A program made the translations under genes and the position numbers. From NCBI GenBank assembly GCA_951640195.1, contig OX621168.1, positions 1,054,001 to 1,118,000 of the forward strand: 64,000 nt of DNA, written 5' to 3'. Shown piece after piece: positions 11,100-21,459 of this stretch (positions within the stretch are counted from its first letter, which is position 1; each line of letters opens with the position of its first letter). Below the pieces are notes generated by a model, which was given only the letters and a program-made list of their open reading frames with translations, had not been told where the DNA came from and ran no database searches. This stretch comes from Porpolomopsis calyptriformis. Lineage: Eukaryota; Basidiomycota; Agaricomycetes; Agaricales; Hygrophoraceae.

Positions 11100-12010
11100 A
11101 CTCTTCATATAGTAAGTGGGAAGGTAAGATGTATTGGGGGAAGGGTATGTCTCTGAGTATATATATAGAGGTGAATAAAGGAACTTCTTTGTAGGTATGT
11201 GTACAAAGGGTAGTTCCTTTGTAAGAGTATGTGAGTGGGATTTAGATAGATAAGTGAAAGAAAGATAGAATAAGGTAGATAAGATAAGGAAACAAAGGAA
11301 AGAGACTTTTCTGATAGGTTGAAGGTGTTTCCAATGGAGTTCATGTTTTTCAGAAGTGTTCTAGTTGGAGGCAGATGCTTCAGAATGGTTTATCAGAAGG
11401 CTGGAGGGGTTGAACTTAGGATGTGAGTGTAGATTTGGTAAGGTTATACTTTTGTAGATAGTGGAAGGGTTTTCCATTCATAGGGAGGATAGATCTCCTA
11501 CAATGGCACAACCTAGGAACTGCTGATGTGATGTGGAGCTGTCTGAGCTCTGGAATCTGCACCAAGAGATGATGGGAGGCACAATAGAAAGGAGCTATCA
11601 AAGAAATCATAAAAATAGAAGAAATAGAAGAAATCAGAAAATCAGAGCACTCTCTAGAGTGCTAGAGGTAGTCAAAGAGGCTAAAACATGAAGGACTAGA
11701 TGTGGGACAATGGAATCTTTCTTCCTTCTCTATGATACAACCATATCTATATCTGTGAAAACAAAGATCCCTTTGTATGCTATATAGTAAAGGGATGAGA
11801 CTTCTGAATGAAGCCACCAGTGAAAGGGTCAATGGAAATGATGGAAATCTACACAATGGATGTCTGGCTATCAGATGCATCCTTTGATATGAGCTGCAAT
11901 TGCAGATCGAAGGATTGAGGAATTTGGAGAAATTCATAAAAATTTAAAGAATTTGCAGATAAATCGATAAACAGGAAGCCAAATTGCATAGTTGAGGACA
12001 TCATAGCAGT
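11100..12010 (-). repeat. diverged LTR-like segment
   Basis: Parts of this segment resemble the reverse strand of the E LTR (compare the stretch around CAAAGATCCCTTTG at about 11761 with CAAGGATCCCTTTG at about 7763), with similar AGAGGATGA-type surroundings. Duplicated AAAGGAACTTC/GTTCCTTTG blocks lie near 11180-11220. No clean LTR ends were found. Confidence 0.35.
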
Positions 12011-12363
12011 GTGGTAGATGTCTTGGGGATCACGTTGATATATAAAACATGTCCTCCGGAGCTCAGGGGACTAAGGGGTTATATTACTGCATACTATTCC
12101 CAAATGAATGGGTACTCCTTGCAACTCCTTCTAGAGGTGTGGTTAGAGAAGGTGATATCTACTAGAGAGTCTAGGAAAAGTATACCTAGTGGATAGTCTT
12201 TTATCTAACATCTATCCACTTATTCCCCCTCTTTATCGCTCTCCCCTCCCATCACCTCTCTACCCACCTCTACTATCCCTTTACACCTCCCCTTGATACC
12301 ACTTCTTTCCCTTCAAAGAGTCTTCTTAAAATTTGGGATGAATTTCTTTTTTGTGAAGGTGAA
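12011..12363. other. unassigned repeat-block sequence
   Basis: This stretch lies between the LTR-like remnant and the split F LTR. A short plus-strand frame from 12011 (ITAYYSQMNGYSLQLLLEVW) looks like degraded protein sequence, but I could not assign it. Pyrimidine-rich sequence follows at 12230-12300. Confidence 0.3.
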
Positions 12364-12542
12364 TGTCAGAGATATATTTTGTCTTTTTCCTTTGCTCATC
12401 TATTCCTATTTATATCAGATAGTTTACATCAATAACTGCTTAGCCACCCAAGCTCTGCTTAGTAATAGAAGGTGACCAAGCCATATCTATATTTAGTCTA
12501 CCATCACTCTCCTTATCTACATAACTTATCTATAGTCATTAC
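12364..12542 (-). repeat. F-family LTR, left segment (split by element B)
   Basis: Reverse-strand F LTR terminal half, ending in TGTCAGAG at 12364. It breaks exactly at the ATTAC (12538-12542) that is the target duplication of element B. The other half is 21285-21459. The rejoined length, about 349 bp, matches the 359-bp solo copy at 1734. Confidence 0.85.
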
Positions 12543-12700
12543 TGTCATGAAATTGGCGTTCACTCTCTTAAAATTCCTCTCTTTTCTTTGTTCTTTTCTT
12601 TTCTTTCTTATACCAATTCTTTTGGGAGGAAGGCTATCTTTATTGGCAGTGGAAACTACTTGTACAAAAGGAGGAGTCCATGTCCGACTAGCTAATTATA

Positions 12701-13532
12701 CTAGTCCATCTTGGCAATCTCCTGCACCATACTGTCCCTCAAGAACTCTACAAAACTCGACACTACTTGACCATCTATTGTGGCCAACTTATTACCCCAG
12801 TAGATTGCCCCATTGGTGTCACCACTGGAGGCCTGCAACTCGGCAGCCTTCCCTTCAATGAAACTCATTGCTATCTTTCTCGCTTCCTCACCCAACCAAT
12901 CGTTGGTGGGACTCTATAACAAACTGGGAGGAACTTCTTCCTCCTCAATCTTGACATTGACGTTGGTAAATGACAATGACAAATCTTCGACTAAAAAAGA
13001 CAGGGAATCAGCAACTATGAAGAGAGCGAAAGAGTTAAAGGCTCACCACTAGACAAAACACTTGTTGGACCAGGGGTTCAAGGACAGAAAGGGGGGCTGG
13101 TAACCAAGTCCTCAGGCTTAGCATCATCAAAGGGGAGGGGATACCCCCAACAGTTGGAACTCCAATCAACTCGCTCCTCCAGAGGGAGCTTGGAGGTGGG
13201 AGGAGGGGCATCATCATCCCAAGCTAAAAAGGGAAAGCCTATTATCAATAAACACGGACTAATAAAGACAAAACAAAATACATACCAAGCGGATCCTCCA
13301 TCAAGCCACAAACATGCTGGATTGGCCAGCGAACATACAGACACTTTCTGACCTTATGCTTGCCACCGCAAGCAAAACAAGAGAAGGAAGACCAGCAGAG
13401 GTCGGCGTCAGAAGGGATGCGCTGAAGATAGTAATGAAACGAATCACAATCGAGAAAGACAGGAGCGGTGCAGTGCACCACTCCAGACTACTTGAAGAAT
13501 TGAACGTAGTGGCCTTGGTGGGAAGAAGTCAT
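12701..13532 (-). pseudogene. antisense LTR gene, 5' LTR copy
   Basis: This is the counterpart of the antisense gene in the 3' LTR (see 19735-20566), with exons 13532-13286, 13223-13047 and 12990-12701 at the same offsets and with the same splice sites. Two nonsense changes mark it as inactive: a TAG in the first exon after the sequence VQFFK (CAG to TAG) and a TAG replacing Trp in LLWSPTND of exon 3. Confidence 0.6.
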
Positions 13533-13889
13533 GATGATTGACAAGGATTGAACTGAAGCATGGGGATACAACCCCACACCTTTTATATGCTCAGACACAA
13601 AGGGAAGACCAAAAGGAGGTTCCTCAGTCAAAGAAGAGAAACCCGATATGCCGGACAAGAGATAGAAACAATGGCGATCTCATGACTAGAAGAACAATAG
13701 GAACCAGTCATGAGACAGCACAGCCTGATACTGCAGAAGGCTATGCCCAATAGAGTTGAGTCATCAAAACAACACAGCCTTCTGCAGTATGACTAAGAAC
13801 AATGGCAAACCTTAAACCGGAGGCTGTGAACAATAGAAAATGGGGTGACTGCGGAAGCTGACTCATAGTGACTCCTATTTTAGAAATAC

Positions 13890-13896
13890 TATATAA
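13890..13896 (+). promoter_or_regulatory. TATA box of element B, 5' LTR
   Basis: TATATAA in the context ACTATATAAACCC. The same motif is at 20924-20930 in the 3' LTR, and the region is conserved in the solo LTR near 33215. It would drive the genomic transcript, placing the U3/R boundary about 30 bp further on. Confidence 0.6.
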
Positions 13897-14479
13897 ACCC
13901 TGAGGGCGAAGCGGATCATCACTTCGTCCTCCTGTGAGATTACTTGTAGTAGCACGAATGCAATCAGAATCATCAGACTTCTTTTCCATCAGAACAAGAA
14001 AAGAGAAACACAAAAACACAACTACTGAGCTAACCATTCATGCCCATATTCCCTAAACTCTCAGCAGAGGCACGCAACGGATTCAACCTGCAGAACAACT
14101 TCTTTGTAGAAGTAAAACTTAATTCAGAAGGAATCATCACTCTATATGAAGACGTCCCTGTCAGAACCTTCTTCTACATCCTACTAGACTTATTGAGCTC
14201 TAAGGCCTGCCTTGTGATTAACGAAAAGACTTGCAACTACAGTTGTGACATTAGGACGAAGTCTTGGAATCACACCGCAGACTGGTTATCCTGCTTAATA
14301 TTGGACAACAAATGATACCATCTCCTTAGACAAGAAACATTATTCTTTTCAGCAGCTAAAGGAAGCATAAACTATTTGGCCTACCATAAGCTTGCGAATA
14401 AGCCAATCAGAATTCAAATAGATATACACGAAGACCCTAACTATGAGTCAACCATACCAGGATCTGAGAGATACCACTG

Positions 14480-15858
14480 TAACTGCGCTCAATTACTAAG
14501 TAGGAATAGAGGACCCGGAGACTCCTGCAAGCTCCAAGAGTGAACCCCAAAAAGAGACACCTGAAGGAGTATTCTGGGGGTCCACCACCAGTTTCTCTAG
14601 AACAGCAGATGAACCCGAAGATGAAGGGGATGACGAAACTGAAAAGGAGAAAGGGCTCTTCACCATGTTAGGAAGGAAATTGAAAAGGAAGGCAGGAGGA
14701 GAACCTGAAGTGAGCAGAGCATTAAGTAGCAGAGGAAGGGGAATAGGAAGGGAAAGCACAACTTACCCAAGTCGAACTGGATTACTAGACCCAGTACCCA
14801 CGAAACCAATAGAGAAAACAGGGCTCACTGGATGGGGACCGAAGATTCCGATTGCCCACTCAGGAATGGAAACACCGACCAAGGAACCAAAAGGGAAAGG
14901 AAGAGAGGAGCCACCTGAAGGAAGTCCCAAGAAGACTCCGATATTAAATCCATTTGCACCACCGCCTGGAGGATCAATAGGAGGAGGTGGGTAACCCGCT
15001 GGACCTGGAGGGCCACCTGGAGGACTGCCTCTAGGACCACCCCCAGTGGAACCAGGACCAGGACCACCTGGAGGGGGAGTTCCAAACATGAGGATTCCCA
15101 AGCCGACAGAGCCAGACCATTTCAATGGAGACAGGAGCAAGTGGAGAACATTCCTCATCCAAGCCTACCACTATTTCCTCCATTTCCCTGACTTCTTCGA
15201 TGAGACAATGAATTCCAGAAACCGATGTCTTTACTTATTGAATTGGTTTACTGGACTTGCAAGGCCATAGGCTGATGCAATATTGGGTACAAGAGACCTT
15301 CCACATGAATCTCTGATGCTGAGAGATTGGAGACTATTGTTAGAATGAGGAACCATTCTATATGGACCAATTAATGAAGTGCAGGATGCATGAGAAGCCC
15401 TAAGGACCATTAAACAGGAAAAATTGATCACGGATTATTATGCTAAATTCCTCGAAAAGGCACTCCAATGCGAATATGGAGAAGAGACCCTCGCTGAGAT
15501 ATTTTACCAAGGATTCAAAGATCAGATCAAGGATATCATGGTTACTGTTAAAAGGCCTGGAACCTTGCAAGAACTATTGCAAGTGGCCTTAACCATTGAA
15601 GGAAGAATCTTAATAAGGGCTAAAGAAAAAAGAAGAGTCGAGCCCACCGGAAGCTACCGAAAACCCATAGCCATCAAAGTTGCTCAACTGACAGAGGAAG
15701 AACGAAAAAGCCTGATGAAAGAAGGGTGATGCTTCTTCTGTAGACAAGCAGGTCATATGGCCAGAGCTTGCCCTAGAAAGAAATTTGGAAATATCCAAGC
15801 CAAGAAAGTTGATGAAGAAGAAAGAGAAGAGGGAGAGGAGGATTTTGCTCAAGGCTGA
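14480..15858 (+). pseudogene. element B gag
   Basis: The gag frame includes a Pro/Gly-rich N-terminal region (near 14900-15080), a capsid-like part beginning PKPTEPDHFNGDRSKW (15100), an IKDIMVTVKRPGTLQELLQV segment and a CCHC zinc knuckle CFFCRQAGHMARAC at about 15730-15770. In one continuous frame there are internal stops at 15268 (TAG) and at 15346, 15391 and 15727 (TGA); three of the four are TGA. The TGA at 15856-15858 may be the genuine gag stop. Pol overlaps in the -1 frame. Confidence 0.8.
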
Positions 15859-15920
15859 AGAAAGACTCTGCATTTTCTTTAGCCCGACCAAATAAGGACT
15901 TAAAGGACAAAGATTCGACT

Positions 15921-18900
15921 ATGTACATTAGCGCCAACCCTAATGAAGGACAGATCTATACTCAAGTGAACCTTCATGAAGGAAAGAATGAATGGATGAC
16001 CAAAGCCCTTATTGATTGCGGAGCATCCTCACTCTTTATCTCACCAAAGGTGGTAAGAAATCAGAAGCTGAAAACCACACCACTTAAAAAACCCATCAAA
16101 ATTACGAACGTTGACCAAACAATGAATCAAATGGGAAAAATCACTCAGAAGGTTCAACTTAACCTAGACCTAGGAGGACATAAGACGAAAGAAGAATTCC
16201 TTATAGCAGGAATAGGAGAAGATGACTTAATCATTGGAATAGACTGGTTGAAGCGACACAACCCAGAAATCAATTGGGAAACAGAGAAAATTACCTTTAG
16301 CCGGTGCCCAAAGTTTTGTCAAACCAAGAAAGGAAAGAACTGCAAGAAAATGAAGATCCAGAAAATTAGGATGGAAGAAACAGAAATGGAATATTGGAGT
16401 CCAGATCTAGACAATACCTGGATACGAGAATGGAATGTATTGGGAGAATATCAACCCGAAAAAGGCGACCAGATCTTGATTCTGAAGAAAGGACTAGACA
16501 AGCGGATAGCAGCAGGTTTTACTATATCTCAGAAGGTAGCAGAACCGACCACCATCAAAGAAGGGGCAAAAACCTTTGAAGAACTGGTGCCAAAGTCTCT
16601 ACATGACTATAGGGATGTCTTTGATAAAAAGGCATCGGAAAGACTACCACTTAGGAAAACGTATGATCACCCGATCAACCTTATACCCGAAAAACCACTA
16701 CCCAATAAAAAACCCTATGCAATGGCACCAATTGAGGCTGAAGCACTGAAAGAATTCATTGCTGAAAACCTAAAGAAGGGGTATATAGTTGAATCAGAAT
16801 CTCAAGCTGCTTCACCAGTCTTCTTTATCAAGAAAAAAGATGGGACACTAAGACTCATAGTGGATTATCGGGGATTAAACGATGCAACTGTGAAAGATCA
16901 TTACCCTCTACCATTGACACAGAGATTGCTCGATAACCTGGCCAGCGCAAAAGTCTTTACCACATTGGATGTGCAATGGGGATATAACAATATTTGGATC
17001 AAGGAAGGGGACGAATGGAAAGCTGCCTTTAATACAAAAGAAGGACTCTTTGAACCACAAGTAATGTGGTTCGGGTTAACAAACGCCCCAGCAACCTTTC
17101 AGCGAATGATGAATACTATTTTCCGTGACCTAATTGGAAAATATGTTGAAATATACATTGACGACATCCTTATATATTCAAAAGATGAAAAGGAACAACT
17201 AGGACATATTTGAGAAATACTCAGAAGGTTAAGAGAGAACGATCTCTTTCTCAAACCGGAAAAATGCTACTTTTTCAAAGACTCTGTGGAATATCTAGGA
17301 CATCTTATTAGCCAGGAGAAAATTGAGATGGATCCAGGAAAAGTCAAAGCAGTAATTGATTGGCCTACACCACGAAAAGTAAAAGAAGTACAATCCTTTT
17401 TAGGCTTTGCAAACTTCTATAGACGCTTCATTCCTGAATTTTCCAAAACAGTGAGACCAATCACGGAACTGTTAAGAAAAGGGAAGAAATGGGAATGGGG
17501 GGAGAGACAGGAACAAGCATTTCAAATCCTTAAAAAGAAATTCACCACAGCACCAATTTTGGCAATGGCGAACCCAGAAAAGCCATACATCCTAGAATGC
17601 GATGCCTCAGATTTCGCCATTGGATCTATTATCTCACAATATGGAAGAGATGGAAAGATACATCCAATAGCCTTTTATTCAAGAGGAATGAATGACGCAG
17701 AAAGGAATTATGAAATTTATGACAAAGAACTGTTGGCCATAATAGCGTCACTTGAAGAATGGAGACATTATCTGGAAGGGGCGAAACATCAAGTAACTAT
17801 CTTATCAGATCACCAAAATCTGCAGTATTTTGCCTCAGCAAAAACCCTGACCAGACGACAAGCAAGATGGAGCTTATTCCTGACAAGATTTGATTATATA
17901 ATCAAACATCGACCTGGAAGACTAGGTGGAAAACCAGATAAATTGTCAAGACGAGCAGATTACCAGATAGAAGGAGAAGAAAACCAGGGACAGATTCTAT
18001 TGAAGCCAGAAGTTTTCAAAATAAAAGCTCTGTTTCGAGGACATATGACAACAGTCAAAGATCACCCTATACTACAAAGAATTCGAGCCTCTGAAGCTTT
18101 CGACTCTGAAATCGAAGAAGCCTTGAAAATAGTCAAAGGAGGGATGCCTAGAAGACTCAGAAAAGGATTGGAAGACTGGAACACCGAGAATGGTCTAATC
18201 CTTTTCAAAGGAAAGGTCTATGTCCCAAAAGACAAGGAAATAAGGAGGGATTTAGTACATCTGCATCATGATACCTTGGAAGGAGGGCATCAAGGAGAAT
18301 ACCGAATGCTGGAACTACTCACCCGAAATTACTGGTGGCTGGGAATCACAACTTATGTCAAACATTATGTGAAAACCTGTGACACCTGTAATCGAAAGAA
18401 AAGATCCTATCACAGAGCCAAAGGAAGGTTGATACCAATACTGCCTTCAGAAAGACCATGGGAGACAGTAACAAATGACTTCATTATGGAACTACCCAAA
18501 TCGGAAGGTTACGATGCCATCTGGGTTGTGGTGGATCAGTTAACAAAAGAAGCTCATTTTATACCAACGACTATTGAGGTGGACACAGAGGAGACAGTAA
18601 AGCTATATATGAATCATATTTGGAGGCTACATGGGGTCCTGGAGAAGATGATTTCAGACCACGGAATGCAATTCACATCGAAACTAATGAGGGGAATTTT
18701 CAAGAAACTAGGGATCGAAGGGGCCTATTCAACAGCATATCACCCTCAAACCGACAGACAAACTGAACGTATTAACCAAGAATTAGAGCAATACCTCAGA
18801 ACATTTTGTAATTATCGACAAAATGACTGGGCCAAGTTCTTACCAATGGCAGAATTCGCCCACAATAACAATGAAAATTCGTCCACGAAAAGGACTCCAT

Positions 18901-19565
18901 TCTATGCTGCAAGGGGATATCATCCAAAGATGGCCATCCCTCAGGCCGGAAGGTCTGAAGTACCGAGAGCCCAAGATCTGACCAAAGAGATAAAAAGAGT
19001 TCAAGAAGAAATCAAGGCATCAATCAGGCTAGCCCAGAATACAATGAAAGACTATTACAATAAGAAAACGGAAGAAGTACATAGGGAGGTTGGAGATAAG
19101 GTCTGGCTGGATGCAACAAACATCAGTACTACTGCCCCTAGCAAAAAACTGGCAGATAAGAGATTGGGACCCTTTGAAATAGAAAGGAAACTCTCAGACC
19201 AAGTCTACAAATTGAAATTACCAGGGACGTACCGAATACATCCGGTCTTTCATGGAAATTTGCTCAGCACTTATGAGGACTCAGAGATAAAAGGGAGAAG
19301 ATTGGAAGAACCGGAGGGAATAGAAATAGAAGGGGAGGAAGAGTACGAGGTTGACCAAATCCTGGATGGAAGGCTCTGGCGAAACCAGAAACAATATTTG
19401 GTACAGTGGAAGGGGTACTCTATTTCGGAAAACTCCTGGGAACCCGGAAAAAATCTGGAGAATGCGGCGGAAAAGGTCTCGGAATTTCATGACAAGCATC
19501 CCGACTTCAAATTTGAGAGGAGAAGAGCTTTGGGTCCATCCTCGCATAGCTCCGGTGGACTCTAG
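15921..19565 (+). pseudogene. element B pol (PR-RT-RNaseH-IN-chromodomain)
   Basis: A 1,215-codon pol is open except for one TGA at 17211-17213, in a place where relatives have Arg (between HI and EILRRL). Domains in order: protease with active site ALIDCGASSLFIS (Ser of DSGA replaced by Cys); reverse transcriptase with VDYRGLND, LDVQWGYN and the catalytic YIDDILIYS; RNase H (LECDASDFAIG, LSDHQNLQYF); integrase with HH (HHDTLEGGHQG) and CC (CDTCNRKK), then the D, D and E of the catalytic triad (NDFIMELP, SDHGMQF, ERINQELEQYL); and a C-terminal chromodomain (YEVDQILDG, YLVQWKGY). It is probably young, because only one lesion is visible. Confidence 0.9.
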
Positions 19566-19576
19566 GGAGGGGGTAA
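19561..19576 (+). promoter_or_regulatory. polypurine tract of element B
   Basis: AGGGAGGGGG lies immediately upstream of the 3' LTR, which begins at 19577. This is where plus-strand DNA synthesis would be primed. Confidence 0.7.
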
Positions 19577-21284
19577 TGTCATGAAATTGGCGTTCACTCT
19601 CTTAAAATTCCTCTCTTTTCTTCGTTCTTTTCTTTTCTTTCTTATACCAATTCTTTTGGGAGGAAGGCTGTCTTTATTGGCAGCGGAAACTACTTGTACA
19701 AAAGGAGGAGTCCATGTCCAACTAGCTAATTATACTAGTCCATCTTGGCAATCTCCTGCACCATACTGTCCCTCAAGAACTCTACAAAACTCAACACTAC
19801 TTGACTATCTATTGCGGCCAACTTATTACCCCAGTAGATTGCCCCATTGGTGTCACCACCAGAGGCCTGCAACTCGGCAGCCTTCCCTTCAATGAAACTC
19901 ATTGCTATCTTTCTCGCTTCCTCACCCAACCAATCGTTGGTGGGACTCCATAACAAACTGGGAGGAACTTCTTCCTCCTCGATCTTGATGTTGACGTTGG
20001 TCAACGACGACGACAAATCTTCGACTAAAAAAGACAGGGAATCAGCAACTATGAAGAGAGCGAAAGAGTTAAAGGCTCACCACTAGACAAAACACTTGTT
20101 GGACCAGGGGTCCAAGGACAGAAAGGGGGGCTGGTAACCAAGTCCTCAGGCTTAGCATCATCAAAGGGGAGGGGATACCCCCAACGGTCAGAACTCCAAT
20201 CAACTCGCTCCTCCAGAGGGAGCTTGGAGGTGGGAGGAGGGGCATCATCATCCCAAGCTAAAAAGGGAAAGCCTATTATCAATAAACATGGACTAATAAA
20301 GACAAAACAAGATACATACCAAGCAGATCCTCCATCAAGCCACAAACATGCTGGATTGGCCAGCGAACATATGGACACTTTCTGACCTTATGCTTGCCAC
20401 CGCAAGCAAAACAAGAGAAGGAAGACCAGCAGAGGTCAGCGTCAGAAGGGATGCGCTGAAGGTAGTAATGAAACGAATCGCAATCGAGAAAGACAGGAGT
20501 GGTGCGGTGCACCACTCCAGACTGCTTGAAGAATTGAACGTAGTGGCCTTGGTGGGAAGAAGTCATGATGATTGACAAGGATTGAACTGAAGCGTGGGGA
20601 TACAACCCCACACCTTTTATATGCTCAGACACAAAGGGAAGACCAAAAGGAGGTTCCTCAGTCAAAGAAGAGAAACCCGATACGCCAGACAAGAGATAGA
20701 AACAACAGCGATCTCATGACAAGAAGAACAATAGGAACCAGTCATGAGACAGCACAGCCTGATACTGCGGAAGGCTATGCCCAATAGAGTTGAGTCATCA
20801 AAACAACACAGCCTTCCGCAGTATGACTAAGAACAATGGCAAACCTTAAACCGGAGGCTGTGAACAATAGAAAATGGGGTGACTGCAGAAGCTGACTCAT
20901 AGTAACTCCTATTTTAGAAATACTATATAAACCCTGAGGGCGAAGTGGATCATCACTTTGTCCTCCTGTGAGATTACTTGTAGTAGCACGAACGCAATCA
21001 GAATCATCAGACTTCTTTTCCATCAGAACAAGAAAAGAGAAACACAAAAACACAACTACTGAGCCAACCGTTCATGCCCATATTCCCTAAACTCTCAGCA
21101 GAGGCACGCAACAGATTCAACCTGCAGAACAACTTCTTTGTAGAAGTAAAACTTAATTCAGAAGGAATCATCACTCTATACGAAGACGTCCCTGTCAGAA
21201 CCTTCTTCTACATCCTACTAGACTTATTGAGCTCCAAGGCCTGCCTTGTGATTAACGAAAAGACTTGCAACTACAGTTGTGACA
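19577..21284 (+). repeat. 3' LTR of element B (1,708 bp)
   Basis: Same termini and length as the 5' LTR. The sense TATA box is at 20924-20930. An antisense TATA box (TATAAAAG on the minus strand, 20614-20621) lies about 50 bp upstream of the antisense start codon. The outer end is followed by the target duplication ATTAC at 21285-21289. Confidence 0.92.
19735..20566 (-). CDS. spliced antisense gene carried by the B LTR
   Basis: A three-exon gene lies on the minus strand wholly inside the LTR: 20566-20320, 20257-20081 and 20024-19735 (237 aa), with GTATGT...TTTTTAG and GTGAGC...TTTTTAG introns of 62 and 56 nt. Its TATA box is at 20614-20621. The protein begins MTSSHQGHYVQFF, continues TTPVFLDCDSFHYYLQ, has a Cys-rich patch (CFACGGKHKVRKC), an acidic-Pro stretch (AWDDDAPPP) and a C-terminal conserved helix (GAIYWGNKLAAIDSQVVLSF). 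Three LTR copies share start, TATA box and splice sites, and the solo copy at 31479-33574 stays open despite clear divergence. I do not recognise a family or function. The absence of stops in this copy and the three-way conservation argue for a real gene. Confidence 0.6.
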
Positions 21285-21459
21285 ATTACAACTTACACGT
21301 AGTTAGTATGACTCATACATAGCTAGTATATAAAGCTAGCAGTAGATAGACTTAGGATAAGTCTGTTTCTTTTGTTAACACCCCCAATCAGTAGTCTGCC
21401 AACTCTATACTCAGAGCCTGAAGTAAACCTTGCAATCAACCCTAGACTGCTGTCTAACA
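21285..21459 (-). repeat. F-family LTR, right segment (split by element B)
   Basis: Reverse-strand start of the F LTR (TGTTAGACAGC reading from 21459 leftwards). It continues the segment at 12364-12542 after removal of element B and one ATTAC. Its right flank CTGTT lies inside repeat G; no matching duplication is found at 12359-12363 (GTGAA), so this LTR was one end of a larger, now incomplete F element. Confidence 0.85.

Larger units (their letters stand above)
12543..14250 (+). repeat. 5' LTR of element B (1,708 bp)
   Basis: The LTR starts TGTCATG and ends TTGTGACA. It is unusually long for a fungal Ty3 element. It has a sense TATA box (TATATAA at 13890-13896) about 350 bp before its end, and on the other strand a gene with its own TATA box (13580-13587). 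The length is identical to that of the 3' LTR, without net indels. Confidence 0.92.
12543..21284 (+). mobile_element. complete Ty3 chromovirus B
   Basis: A full-length LTR retrotransposon of 8,742 bp has two 1,708-bp LTRs (12543-14250 and 19577-21284), a gag-pol body, a purine tract GGGAGGGGG just before the 3' LTR and a perfect 5-bp target duplication ATTAC (12538-12542 and 21285-21289). Gag and pol are in different frames, with pol at -1 relative to gag. The pol protein is interrupted by a single in-frame TGA. LTR divergence is about 3 percent by hand count (roughly 50 differences, all but two transitions). It inserted into an older F-family LTR. A solo LTR of the same family is at 31479-33574. 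Confidence 0.93.

Noticed and set aside
13538..13753. Plus-strand frames in the B LTR (also at 20572 and elsewhere)
   Set aside because: They shift with substitutions among the LTR copies, have no splice consistency and overlap the antisense gene or its promoter.
14763..15158. Gly/Pro-rich minus-strand frames in element B
   Set aside because: They are antisense to the Pro/Gly-rich part of gag, with composition that leaves long frames by chance.
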